Positions 45,063 through 53,200 of a DNA stretch of 64,000 bases are shown one piece after another. The notes under the pieces were generated by a model, which was not told the DNA's origin, ran no database searches, and was given only the letters and a program-made list of their open reading frames with translations. This DNA comes from Paenibacillus sp. IHBB 10380. GTDB taxonomy: Bacteria > Bacillota > Bacilli > Paenibacillales > Paenibacillaceae. The stretch is taken from assembly GCF_000949425.1 (NCBI RefSeq), contig NZ_CP010976.1, forward strand, positions 5,208,001 through 5,272,000. The letters run 5' to 3'. The position numbers and the translations under genes were made by a program. Each line of letters starts with the position of its first letter. Position 1 is the stretch's first letter.

Positions 45063-47677
45063 GTGAGGATAAGGAACCGAAGCTAGGTGTATATCCTATG
45101 GATGAGAATTCAGAGTTGATCCTGAAAGGGTACACAGAAATGAGTAAGGGTGTGGGGACAGCATTTGCAATTCCTGTATTAACGGTAGGAGATCAACGGT
45201 TTAATGCTGCGGATATCTCGCGAGAGATTAGACCGGGTGTAGATATCGTTAGGGTAGGAAACAGAGACATTCCCGTTGATCAGCTTAGGGAGCTAGGAAT
45301 AGGTCTGATGGGGCGAACGATTCATGGTGCACTCATGGATAAACCGTACAAATTGACACCGTTAGAAGTGATTTATCGTGGAAGTGAGCGATTGCAGGGT
45401 GCTTGGAGTCGGATTGAATTTCCCGATCTAGTATGGCCTTACGGTGGCGAACATCCTGTGTTGGAGCATTTGGAATTTTTGTCGAAGTGGGGCCTGAATG
45501 GTGGCATAAAGGGTGGGGCACTCCATCATGCAGTGGAACTCCGTATGTTCATGGAATATACGGTGCTCAATTACCCAGAAGCAAGGGTATTAGTTGTAGG
45601 GAAGAAGAATTTATTAGACAAGCTGAAGGTGATGTGGCATGAGCTGGACGCACTTTGGCTTGTGGGTACCCAGAAGCCGGAAGCTGTATTGGAGAACATA
45701 ACGAATAGTATTGTGATCGCAGCACCTAATGTGGCCAAGCAGGCGATAGTGCAGACGATATCTTTTGATATCATGATCATGCTCGAACCAGACGATCTAA
45801 CGAAAAGCACAACGACCCAGATGTACAAACAACTAAAGCGTATGAAGTCTCGAATCAAGCTGGCGGTTTATTCTGAAGAAGGATATGTGACACAACCGAA
45901 GGTTTCAACCGTTCACATGAATCTATTGAAGATAAGTGATTATACCCTACAACAGTATGCAATATATAATCCTAAGCATCCAAGAAAAGAGCTACCGAGG
46001 GCTTACCAAAGGATGCAGAGTACACCGACACCTGTCCCATCCCCGTCGTTACATTTGACCGAAATAGATGTGGGTATGGTAAAGGATCAGAAAGGATCAC
46101 CGATTCCGCGTAGAGAAGCAGGACATGCACCTTTGCCAGTATTACCATTACAGCAATTACCTGTGCAGACTGCAATGCATGACCTTGCATCCTTATTTAA
46201 ATCTGTACCGAATATGAATAAGTTAGGCTCTGTACCGGAACATCGATTCACTAGGAGAGCGAGGGAGCTGGTAGATCGCACAGAGTCCTACGCATTATTC
46301 GTACCCTACATGAATTATTGGCCCACCTATGACAGCATGACTGCAGTCCAGTCCAAGTGGTATTTCTACTGGAGAGGAGCGGTAAGACGTGGTGAATATC
46401 CAGATACCGATCTTTCTTATATTTTCCTATATGTCTATGAGCTGATTAACGGTGTGGGATGGAGTGATGCTGTTGATGGCTATCATTTGATGGTGGCTGT
46501 ATGGGTAGCTTACCGTGAGCGCCATTTGAAGCTGAATGACTACTTGATCAATTGGATCGCGGATTATGTACTAGTCCATCAACTGGATGTTTCCTTAGAT
46601 ATTTTTGATGATGTACTACACCAATTGTCAGGTGATTTATTAGAAATAGAGATGGCGCGTAGATTTAATGCCGATCCACTAGATATTCCATTTCCTCTGA
46701 TGCGGAAACTGTCAGATTATGATATAAGCAAAAGTAAGTTTTATAATGAAGGTGGTAGTGCGCTCTTTGAAGAATATGCACCTAAAGTGCTGACCTTAGT
46801 TGACTCCTATGTATTGAAGCAGCAAAATATGCGACTAATTAACATATTCTATCCGGGGTTACCTCTGGAAAAAGAAAGATTTGTATTCCGTAGTGCGATG
46901 TATGATGATTCGCTATTCGGCGGTACGATTACTGTACATCTAACTCGAATTAGTGAGCATATGCCTTTACGTGAATTCATGACTCAATTAGTTAGAGTGA
47001 TCGAGAATAAGTTGCGAGAAATACGTAATTTTAAAGGTAAATTACGTGGAATTGAGATCGAGCCTGAGATTGAAAGATTGGTGTCCCGTTACTTAGATCG
47101 TGAGCTGAATGCATTGCCAATTAGAGAACAGAAGGGGCCTGCTGTTGTTATTGATGCAGAGAAGTTAGCTCAGTTGCAGCAGGATTCAGAATTCGTTCGG
47201 GACATTCTAACCGTAGATTTGGATGATACAAGTCAGGATGAGACACATCTAGAACCTATGGAGACAGAGGAGTCTTTCAACGGGGAAATATGGAAAGCGG
47301 GTGATCTGCAGGCACGGTATGTCAACGATAACGATAATGAGATGGATGTCGAGTCTGAGATCGAGCCTATGGCGTCTATATCGCCTATGTCATCTATTTC
47401 ATGGGATACTACGGGTATTCCTGAGGAATGGCAACAGTGGGTACAAGCTTTAAGTTCTAGTGACTTGGAGGCTCTATATGTGCTTAAGCAGGGTCTGGGT
47501 TACTCTGAATTGCAACGTATCGCTCAGAATGTAGGTACGATGCCGGAGCTATTGCTGGATGGTATTAATGAAGTCGCGATGGACATGCTTGGCGATCTTG
47601 TGATCGATGGAGATGACTTAATGGAAGAGTATGTGCCACTCTTCGCAAAATTAACAAGAGGTGAACCTTATGAGTGA
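45059..47677 (+). CDS. TerB_N/TerB_C protein with degenerate helicase-like core
   Basis: 872 residues, cytoplasmic. The TerB_N domain lies about 395-520 (YALFVPYMNYWPTYDSMTA; AVRRGEYPDTDLSYIFLYVYELING) and TerB_C about 695-868 (ending LDGINEVAMDMLGDLVIDGDD), both known from tellurite-resistance-linked stress and conflict systems. Residues about 150-310 resemble a SNF2-type helicase fold (ARVLVVGKKNLLDKLKVMW; SIVIAAPNV; TKSTTTQMYKQLKRMKSR) but lack the Walker A GKT and DEAH residues, so it may be an inactive scaffold. Overlaps the downstream ATPase gene by 8 nt. Confidence 0.75.
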   Translation: MSEDKEPKLGVYPMDENSELILKGYTEMSKGVGTAFAIPVLTVGDQRFNAADISREIRPGVDIVRVGNRDIPVDQLRELGIGLMGRTIHGALMDKPYKLTPLEVIYRGSERLQGAWSRIEFPDLVWPYGGEHPVLEHLEFLSKWGLNGGIKGGALHHAVELRMFMEYTVLNYPEARVLVVGKKNLLDKLKVMWHELDALWLVGTQKPEAVLENITNSIVIAAPNVAKQAIVQTISFDIMIMLEPDDLTKSTTTQMYKQLKRMKSRIKLAVYSEEGYVTQPKVSTVHMNLLKISDYTLQQYAIYNPKHPRKELPRAYQRMQSTPTPVPSPSLHLTEIDVGMVKDQKGSPIPRREAGHAPLPVLPLQQLPVQTAMHDLASLFKSVPNMNKLGSVPEHRFTRRARELVDRTESYALFVPYMNYWPTYDSMTAVQSKWYFYWRGAVRRGEYPDTDLSYIFLYVYELINGVGWSDAVDGYHLMVAVWVAYRERHLKLNDYLINWIADYVLVHQLDVSLDIFDDVLHQLSGDLLEIEMARRFNADPLDIPFPLMRKLSDYDISKSKFYNEGGSALFEEYAPKVLTLVDSYVLKQQNMRLINIFYPGLPLEKERFVFRSAMYDDSLFGGTITVHLTRISEHMPLREFMTQLVRVIENKLREIRNFKGKLRGIEIEPEIERLVSRYLDRELNALPIREQKGPAVVIDAEKLAQLQQDSEFVRDILTVDLDDTSQDETHLEPMETEESFNGEIWKAGDLQARYVNDNDNEMDVESEIEPMASISPMSSISWDTTGIPEEWQQWVQALSSSDLEALYVLKQGLGYSELQRIAQNVGTMPELLLDGINEVAMDMLGDLVIDGDDLMEEYVPLFAKLTRGEPYE

Positions 47678-48989
47678 AGTCAAAATTCCGAGAAGAATGA
47701 CAACGGCCCTCGTCAATTCATTAACCGCAGGTGTGGTACCTAGAATTGGACTGGAGCATATTGCCGTTGGGCGTAAATATGAGGTTGAGGCTATACTGCG
47801 TGATATGGATAATGTCGCTGAAGGTGGCGCCACATTTAAGCTGATTACAGGTCGTTATGGTAGCGGCAAAAGCTTCTTATTACAAATGATTCGTAATTAT
47901 GCGATGGATCGTGAGTTTGTTGTCGCAGATGCGGATCTATCCCCTGAGCGTAGATTGGTGGGCACCAAAGGGCAAGGACTGGCAACGTATCGTGAGCTAA
48001 TTACCCACCTATCTACGCGGACTAGACCGGATGGGGGAGCGCTTGAAGTCATTTTACAGAAATGGATTTCTTCCATCCAGCAGGAGGCAATGAAGGAGCT
48101 AGGTCTGCGTCCTAATGATGCTGCCTTGAATCAGGAAGTGGAGCAGAGGATTTTTGCAATAACAGGACAGATGCATAATTTAGTACATGGGTTTGATTTC
48201 GCTAAAGTGCTGGCGATGTACTGGAACAGTTATAAGTTAGCCGATGATGAGGGGAAACAAGCAGCGCTTCGATGGCTTCGAGGGGAATTCGCTACAAAGA
48301 CGGAAGCCAAGAAGGAAATGGGTGTTGGGGTCATCATTAATGATGATAATTGGTATGACTATATGAAGTTATGGTCTGAATTCGTGGCTCATATTGGCTA
48401 TAAAGGGTTGCTGCTCTTTATTGATGAAGGCGTGAATCTTTATAAAATTACGAATAGTGTTTCTCGTCAGAGTAACTATGAGAAGCTGTTAATGATGTTC
48501 AATGATACGATGCAAGGGAAGGCAGAACATCTGGGTATATTCATGGGCGGGACACCGCAATTTGTAGAAGATACGCGGCGAGGACTCTATAGCTACGATG
48601 CACTTCGTTCACGATTGGTGGAGGGGCGTTATGGTTCGGAAGGTCTGAAGAATTACACAGGGCCGATGATTCGATTGGATATGCTGTCGCACGAAGAAAT
48701 ATTAATTTTGTTACAGAAGTTGAGAAGTATTCATAGCATGCAATATGGATACACCGCTCAGTTAACAGATGATCAGCTTGTGCAATTTATGGAGCTTGCG
48801 GTCGGCAGAATGGGAGCAGATGAATTACTCACCACGCGGGAAGTCGTAAGAGATTTCATGGATCTACTCAATACGTTATATCAGAATCCAGAGAAGTCGT
48901 TCGATGATCTAATTGGAGAGAGAACGATTCTCTCAGCAACCGAACATCCGGATGAAGTGAACGATTTCCTTGCAGAGTTTGAGCTATGA
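47670..48989 (+). CDS. DUF2791 (BrxC/D-like) P-loop ATPase
   Basis: The ATG at 47670, behind AGAGGTG and overlapping the TerB stop, is preferred over an in-frame GTG at 47661; 439 residues. Walker A is GRYGSGKS (about 61-68) and Walker B LLLFIDEGVNLY (about 246-257), with a sensor-like GTPQFVEDTRRGLY. The layout matches the DUF2791 ATPases that include BrxD of type 2 BREX. It overlaps the helicase gene by 4 nt (ATGA), the same ATPase-helicase pairing as brxD with brxHI. Probably a DNA-bound or complex-remodelling ATPase; no methylase or phosphatase of BREX is present here. Confidence 0.82.
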   Translation: MSEVKIPRRMTTALVNSLTAGVVPRIGLEHIAVGRKYEVEAILRDMDNVAEGGATFKLITGRYGSGKSFLLQMIRNYAMDREFVVADADLSPERRLVGTKGQGLATYRELITHLSTRTRPDGGALEVILQKWISSIQQEAMKELGLRPNDAALNQEVEQRIFAITGQMHNLVHGFDFAKVLAMYWNSYKLADDEGKQAALRWLRGEFATKTEAKKEMGVGVIINDDNWYDYMKLWSEFVAHIGYKGLLLFIDEGVNLYKITNSVSRQSNYEKLLMMFNDTMQGKAEHLGIFMGGTPQFVEDTRRGLYSYDALRSRLVEGRYGSEGLKNYTGPMIRLDMLSHEEILILLQKLRSIHSMQYGYTAQLTDDQLVQFMELAVGRMGADELLTTREVVRDFMDLLNTLYQNPEKSFDDLIGERTILSATEHPDEVNDFLAEFEL

Positions 48990-51166
48990 GCGATAACCCC
49001 TTTTATAGATTAGCGCCATTTATTCAAGAATATATCTATAACAAAAGATGGGATGAGCTACGTGAAGCTCAAGTCGAAGCTTGTCGTGTTCTATTCGATA
49101 CACCGAATCACTTACTCATCGCATCGGGGACTGCATCAGGCAAGACCGAGGCCGCTTTCTTCCCAGCTTTGACAGAGCTTCATGAACGGCCATCGAGGTC
49201 TGTAGGGATACTGTATATTAGTCCATTAAAAGCACTGATTAATGATCAATTCGAGCGCTTGAATGATCTGTTAAGAGAGGCAAGAATTCCTGTGTGGCAT
49301 TGGCATGGGGATGTATCGCAAGGAGAAAAAACAAAGTTGATGCGCAAACCGTCAGGTGTATTGCAAATCACACCCGAATCGCTTGAAGGATTGCTGATGA
49401 ATCGACCTAATGCTATTCCTGCGTTATTTAATGATCTTCGTTACATCATTATTGATGAGGTTCATGCTTTTATGGGTTCCGATCGGGGGATTCAGGTGCT
49501 GTGTCAGCTGACTAGAATCGAACGTATGGCTTACTGTACACCGAGAAGAATTGGTCTATCTGCGACGCTCAGTGACTATGATGCCGCGACAGATTGGCTA
49601 GGTGCAGGGACAGCGAAGCCTGTTGAAGTGGTTGCTCCACAGGGCGGACGCAAGTTGAAGCTAAGTGTGGAACATTTCTCATTCCCCGATGCTCGTAACG
49701 AGGAGCAGGCGCAAATGCTGGAGATGGCTCGGCAAGCCTACCATGATTATATTTATGACCATACGCATCGTAAAAAAGCTTTGGTCTTCACTAATAGTCG
49801 CTCTGACGCTGAATTAATGACACTTGAACTACGCCGTATTGCTGCGAAACGTCACGAGCCTGACGTGTTCTATGTGCATCATGGGAGCATCTCAGCCATG
49901 CTCCGTGAAGAGGCAGAAGCAGCGCTACGCACAGGTTATGGTCCTGCGGTAGCTGCAGCCACCCTGACGCTTGAGCTGGGGATTGACCTAGGCGAGCTTG
50001 AGCGAGTCGTGCAGTTAGGCGCACCCTACAGTAGCTCTAGCTTCGTGCAACGACTGGGACGTTCGGGTCGCAGGGGGAGTGCTCCATCTGAAATGTTGTT
50101 TGTATGTCCCGAAGAGGAGGATGAGGAAGCTCAGCTTCCTGCTCGCATGCCATGGACACTGCTACGAGCGATTGCAGTCATTGAGCTATATGTGCGAGAG
50201 AAGTGGGTGGAGTCGTTGACAACGCGGCAGATGCCGATTGGTTTACTGTATCATCAGACTATGAGCGCACTTAAAAGCTTAGGGGAAGCAACACCAGCAG
50301 ACCTTGCACGGGCCGTACTAACGTTACCTTCTTTTAAGCAGATAGAGCCTAGTGATTATAGAATATTCTTGAATTATTTACTGCAAACCGATCATATCCA
50401 GCGGACAGAGGAAGGCTCGCTCATCATCGGACTTATGGGTGAGCGGATCGTGAACAATTTTCGCTTTTATGCTGTGTTCAAAGATGATGAAGAGCATGCA
50501 GTATACAACGGTACAGAGGAGATTGGCTCCATTACGACAGTTCCCCCTCCAGGGTATTGCTTCTCGTTGGCTGGGAAGCTGTGGAAGGTGGAGGAAGTAG
50601 ATACGAAGCATAAAGCCGTTTATGTTAAATCGGCACGGGGAAAAGTGGACACGCTTTGGCTGGGGGCAGGAGGAGATGTACATACGCGTGTCGTGCACAA
50701 AATGCGCGAGATATTGGCGGATGATGTCATTTATTCCTATCTAGCACCAAACGCAGTTAACCGTCTGGAGCGAGCACGCCGGCTTGCGCGCGAGAGTGGA
50801 ATGCTGAAAAGTATCGTGATTCCGGCAGGGGGAGATTCATTATTCGTGATGCCCTGGATTGGGAGTAAGCAATTCCGTACATTAGAGCGGCTTATTAAGA
50901 ATAACTTGATGGATAAATTAGCCTTGCGCTCGGTTATTCCGATGGAGCCGTATTACATGGTTGTATCCGGTAGGACGAATGCGGAGAACCTTCTGGGGCA
51001 GATTCTAGCAGAGTGCTCAAGCTGCGAAGACCCTATTACTTTATTGGCCCCAGAAGAAGCGCCCTATTTAGGGAAATATGACGAATTTGCACCTACGGAG
51101 TTAATACGTAGAGCCTTTGCAATCGATGGACTTGATGTAAGTGGATTGAATGAAGCTTTGCGTTAA
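48986..51166 (+). CDS. Lhr-like superfamily 2 DEVH helicase
   Basis: 726 residues. Motifs in order: Q-like REAQVEACR, Walker A ASGTASGKTEA (about 46-56), Ia YISPLKALINDQ, DEVH (about 157-160), SATLS (motif III), TLELGIDLG, and motif VI QRLGRSGRRG (about 350-360). A winged-helix and further C-terminal region follow, shorter than in full-length Lhr (about 1400-1500 residues). Uses ATP to translocate on or unwind nucleic acid. Last gene of the operon, 4-nt overlap with the ATPase. Resembles BrxHI in company and type. Confidence 0.85.
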   Translation: MSDNPFYRLAPFIQEYIYNKRWDELREAQVEACRVLFDTPNHLLIASGTASGKTEAAFFPALTELHERPSRSVGILYISPLKALINDQFERLNDLLREARIPVWHWHGDVSQGEKTKLMRKPSGVLQITPESLEGLLMNRPNAIPALFNDLRYIIIDEVHAFMGSDRGIQVLCQLTRIERMAYCTPRRIGLSATLSDYDAATDWLGAGTAKPVEVVAPQGGRKLKLSVEHFSFPDARNEEQAQMLEMARQAYHDYIYDHTHRKKALVFTNSRSDAELMTLELRRIAAKRHEPDVFYVHHGSISAMLREEAEAALRTGYGPAVAAATLTLELGIDLGELERVVQLGAPYSSSSFVQRLGRSGRRGSAPSEMLFVCPEEEDEEAQLPARMPWTLLRAIAVIELYVREKWVESLTTRQMPIGLLYHQTMSALKSLGEATPADLARAVLTLPSFKQIEPSDYRIFLNYLLQTDHIQRTEEGSLIIGLMGERIVNNFRFYAVFKDDEEHAVYNGTEEIGSITTVPPPGYCFSLAGKLWKVEEVDTKHKAVYVKSARGKVDTLWLGAGGDVHTRVVHKMREILADDVIYSYLAPNAVNRLERARRLARESGMLKSIVIPAGGDSLFVMPWIGSKQFRTLERLIKNNLMDKLALRSVIPMEPYYMVVSGRTNAENLLGQILAECSSCEDPITLLAPEEAPYLGKYDEFAPTELIRRAFAIDGLDVSGLNEALR

Positions 51167-51343
51167 TGTGAAGAACCCATTATCCAAGAGAACTTTGACT
51201 CGTAAGGTGGATACTTTGAGAAAAGTGACTATTTTACGGGTCATTTATGTTCTAATCAGACTATTAGGCATGAGCGTAGACAGAAAAATGGAGTCTTCAA
51301 ATCTTTGTGTTAGTTCTTCCTTTGTATTTTCTCTTAGGACCCT

Positions 51344-51511
51344 TTAGTCTTTCCTACTTAAGTTGATGATAATCAAAGTTGCAACTGGACCCAATATCAT
51401 TGAAATAAAAAACCAATTAAGCCCACTTCTATTTTTTGTTTGTGCTAATCCTGCATTAATTAATGATAGGGTAAACCATACATAGAAATAAAATTGATTA
51501 TTTTGTAACAA
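51344..51511 (-). CDS. Small two-helix membrane protein (55 aa)
   Basis: A TTG at 51511 with AAAGGAAG upstream gives 55 residues; the frame stays open to 51622 but without a ribosome site. Two hydrophobic helices (about 7-20 and 30-50) are joined by AQTKNRSGLNWF, and it ends NLSRKD. Many bacteria have small proteins with such a G-x-x-x-GP second helix, of unknown role. Convergent with the helicase gene. Confidence 0.5.
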   Translation of the reverse strand: MLQNNQFYFYVWFTLSLINAGLAQTKNRSGLNWFFISMILGPVATLIIINLSRKD

Positions 51512-52032
51512 AGTATCACTTCCTTTCCATCTAGTAAATATTTGCATAAATGTATAATTAATATTATAGGTGTCTGGATCAGCAATAAAAAAACTATAGA
51601 CACATAGATCCCTTCTATACAAACTGATTGATTCCTTTAAATTTTCCGGAATTTTAATGGCTATAAATTATAATCAGTGATTGCATAAAATATAAATCAA
51701 TGCTGATCGTAGCGGAGAGGATGGAATTGTTGTGGAGAAGCGTAGCGTTCGTCTACAAGCTTTCCTTTGGAAGGCTGCTTCGAAAGCATTGGGAGCTGTC
51801 GTAAGTGTACGTTCTACAGCGAAGCAAAGCTTATACGAGCGAGACAATATGGTGTCTATCAGGCATTTAAATGGGCATAACTTTTCAGTGAATGTGTGAC
51901 GGCGTGCAGGTTGGTGAAATTGGAATACAGATCAGTTGAACTTATGGCTAAGAGGGAGTTTGTATAAGAAATAAGAGGAGAAAGTGCATTGAAATAAGGA
52001 CATTCTATAGGATACTATTGTCACTATACCGA
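51512..52032. other. Intergenic region with an odd GC-richer block
   Basis: The left part (51512-51700) is very AT-rich and holds the minus-strand promoter of the small membrane protein. The block 51701-51860 (GATCGTAGCGGAGAGG, GAAGCGTAGCGTTCG, AGCGAAGCAAAGC) is less AT-rich and has short similar units (GAAGCGTAGCG, GCGAAGC). It codes for nothing convincing and may be a dispersed intergenic repeat. The rest leads to the Fur box. Confidence 0.35.
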
Positions 52033-52051
52033 TTGAGAATGATAATCAATA
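52033..52051 (+). promoter_or_regulatory. Candidate Fur box 1
   Basis: TTGAGAATGATAATCAAT contains TGAGAATGATAATCA, close to the 7-1-7 Fur operator TGATAATNATTATCA (two mismatches). It lies 28 nt before the lipoprotein start. Confidence 0.75.
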
Positions 52052-52078
52052 ACAATGGACATAGGAGTGAATAAAAGA

Positions 52079-53080
52079 ATGTTTAAATGGGGTCAAAAGA
52101 CGGCTTGGACAGCTTTGTTAGTGATTGTAATGGTGGGATTGACTGCTTGTGGAGCGAAGGATAGTAATCCTTCTGAGGATATAACCCCTACAACAGAGAA
52201 CCAGCAGCCAAATACAACAGCGCCAGAAGACAAAGTTAAAGAGAGTGCAACACGCACCGTGACTGATGAATTTGGAGAGGTTACAATCCCAACACATCCT
52301 AAGCGAGTAGTAGGTATTTATGTAGAGGATTATTTAAAAGCTCTGGGAGTTACCCCTGTAGTTCAGTGGTATCATCCGAGATGGGGTAAGCAGGAATATC
52401 TGAATCTTGATGTTCCCAAGTTTGATATCAGTGGCAGTATTGAAGCATTGCTTGAGCAAAATCCCGATCTGATCATTGGGGATGGCGGTACAGACGCAGA
52501 GAAGTATGAGCAGTATTCAAAAGTTGCGCCAACCTATCGTTTGAAGGAGAATATCCTAGAAGATCCTAAAGAGATGCTTAAAGCAATCTCAAGTGTACTG
52601 GGCATCCCAGAAAAAGCGGACAGCGTACTTTCTGAATATGATCAAAAGGTAGCGGAGGGCAAAGCGAAATTAGAGCAGGCTGTCGGAAAAGAAAAGGTAG
52701 CCGTCATTCGGTTGAATGTTGCAGATAAGGCTCTTGCCCTGTTTGGAATTAAGAACAGATTGACCGGGGTAATTTATAAGGAATTTGGACTCGAGCCTGT
52801 CGACATGGCGGCCAATATGACCGATTTCCAGGCGGTTATTTCGAAGGAACTCATTCCCGAGCTGGATGCGGATCATCTCATCGTTTTCCCGGATAACGGA
52901 ACATGGAATGACCCGGAAAATCAGGAGGCCTACAAGGCTTTAGAAGGTCCCCTGTGGAAAAACATCCCGGCGATCAAGAACGGAAACATCTATAAGATGG
53001 AGCGATCTCACTGGCAATCGGGAGCGATCATGGCAAATTCCATGAAGCTGGATGATCTGTTGAAATTTATGGTGAAATAA
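52079..53080 (+). CDS. Iron-siderophore ABC-transporter binding lipoprotein
   Basis: ATG at 52079 behind AGGAG gives 333 residues; an earlier in-frame ATG at 52055 has no ribosome site. Lipobox VGLTAC, then a PBP2 siderophore-binding fold: TDEFGEVTIPTHPKRVVGI, LLEQNPDLIIGDGG and a C-terminal PAIKNGNIY strand. It should deliver ferric siderophore to an FhuB/FhuG-type permease encoded elsewhere. A Fur box lies upstream. Sequence after the lipobox closely parallels the C-terminal domain of the next gene. Terminator at 53114-53155. Confidence 0.88.
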   Translation: MFKWGQKTAWTALLVIVMVGLTACGAKDSNPSEDITPTTENQQPNTTAPEDKVKESATRTVTDEFGEVTIPTHPKRVVGIYVEDYLKALGVTPVVQWYHPRWGKQEYLNLDVPKFDISGSIEALLEQNPDLIIGDGGTDAEKYEQYSKVAPTYRLKENILEDPKEMLKAISSVLGIPEKADSVLSEYDQKVAEGKAKLEQAVGKEKVAVIRLNVADKALALFGIKNRLTGVIYKEFGLEPVDMAANMTDFQAVISKELIPELDADHLIVFPDNGTWNDPENQEAYKALEGPLWKNIPAIKNGNIYKMERSHWQSGAIMANSMKLDDLLKFMVK

Positions 53081-53113
53081 GTAATCGCCATTTTAAAATC
53101 ATTAGTTTTAATA

Positions 53114-53155
53114 GAGAAAGCTCTTCAACTCTGGTTGAAAGGCTTTCTTTTTTGT
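53114..53155 (+). terminator. Intrinsic terminator after the siderophore lipoprotein
   Basis: AGAAAGC pairs with GCTTTCT, continuing as TTCAAC/GTTGAA after a small bulge, and six T's follow. Confidence 0.85.
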
Positions 53156-53168
53156 TTTACACTAGTAA

Positions 53169-53185
53169 GTGAAAATGATTCTCAC
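53169..53185 (+). promoter_or_regulatory. Candidate Fur box 2
   Basis: GTGAAAATGATTCTCAC is a palindrome with TGAAAAT-G-ATTCTCA in the 7-1-7 Fur layout, 15 nt before the regulator start. Confidence 0.75.
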
Positions 53186-53200
53186 TGGAGATGGTGAAAA

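Noticed and set aside
47670..51166. Calling the locus a BREX system
   Set aside because: No PglX methylase, PglZ phosphatase, BrxA/B or PglW is found; only the ATPase-helicase pair is similar.
51150..51347. Open frame following the helicase gene
   Set aside because: No ribosome site, no recognisable fold; starts within the helicase coding end by chance.
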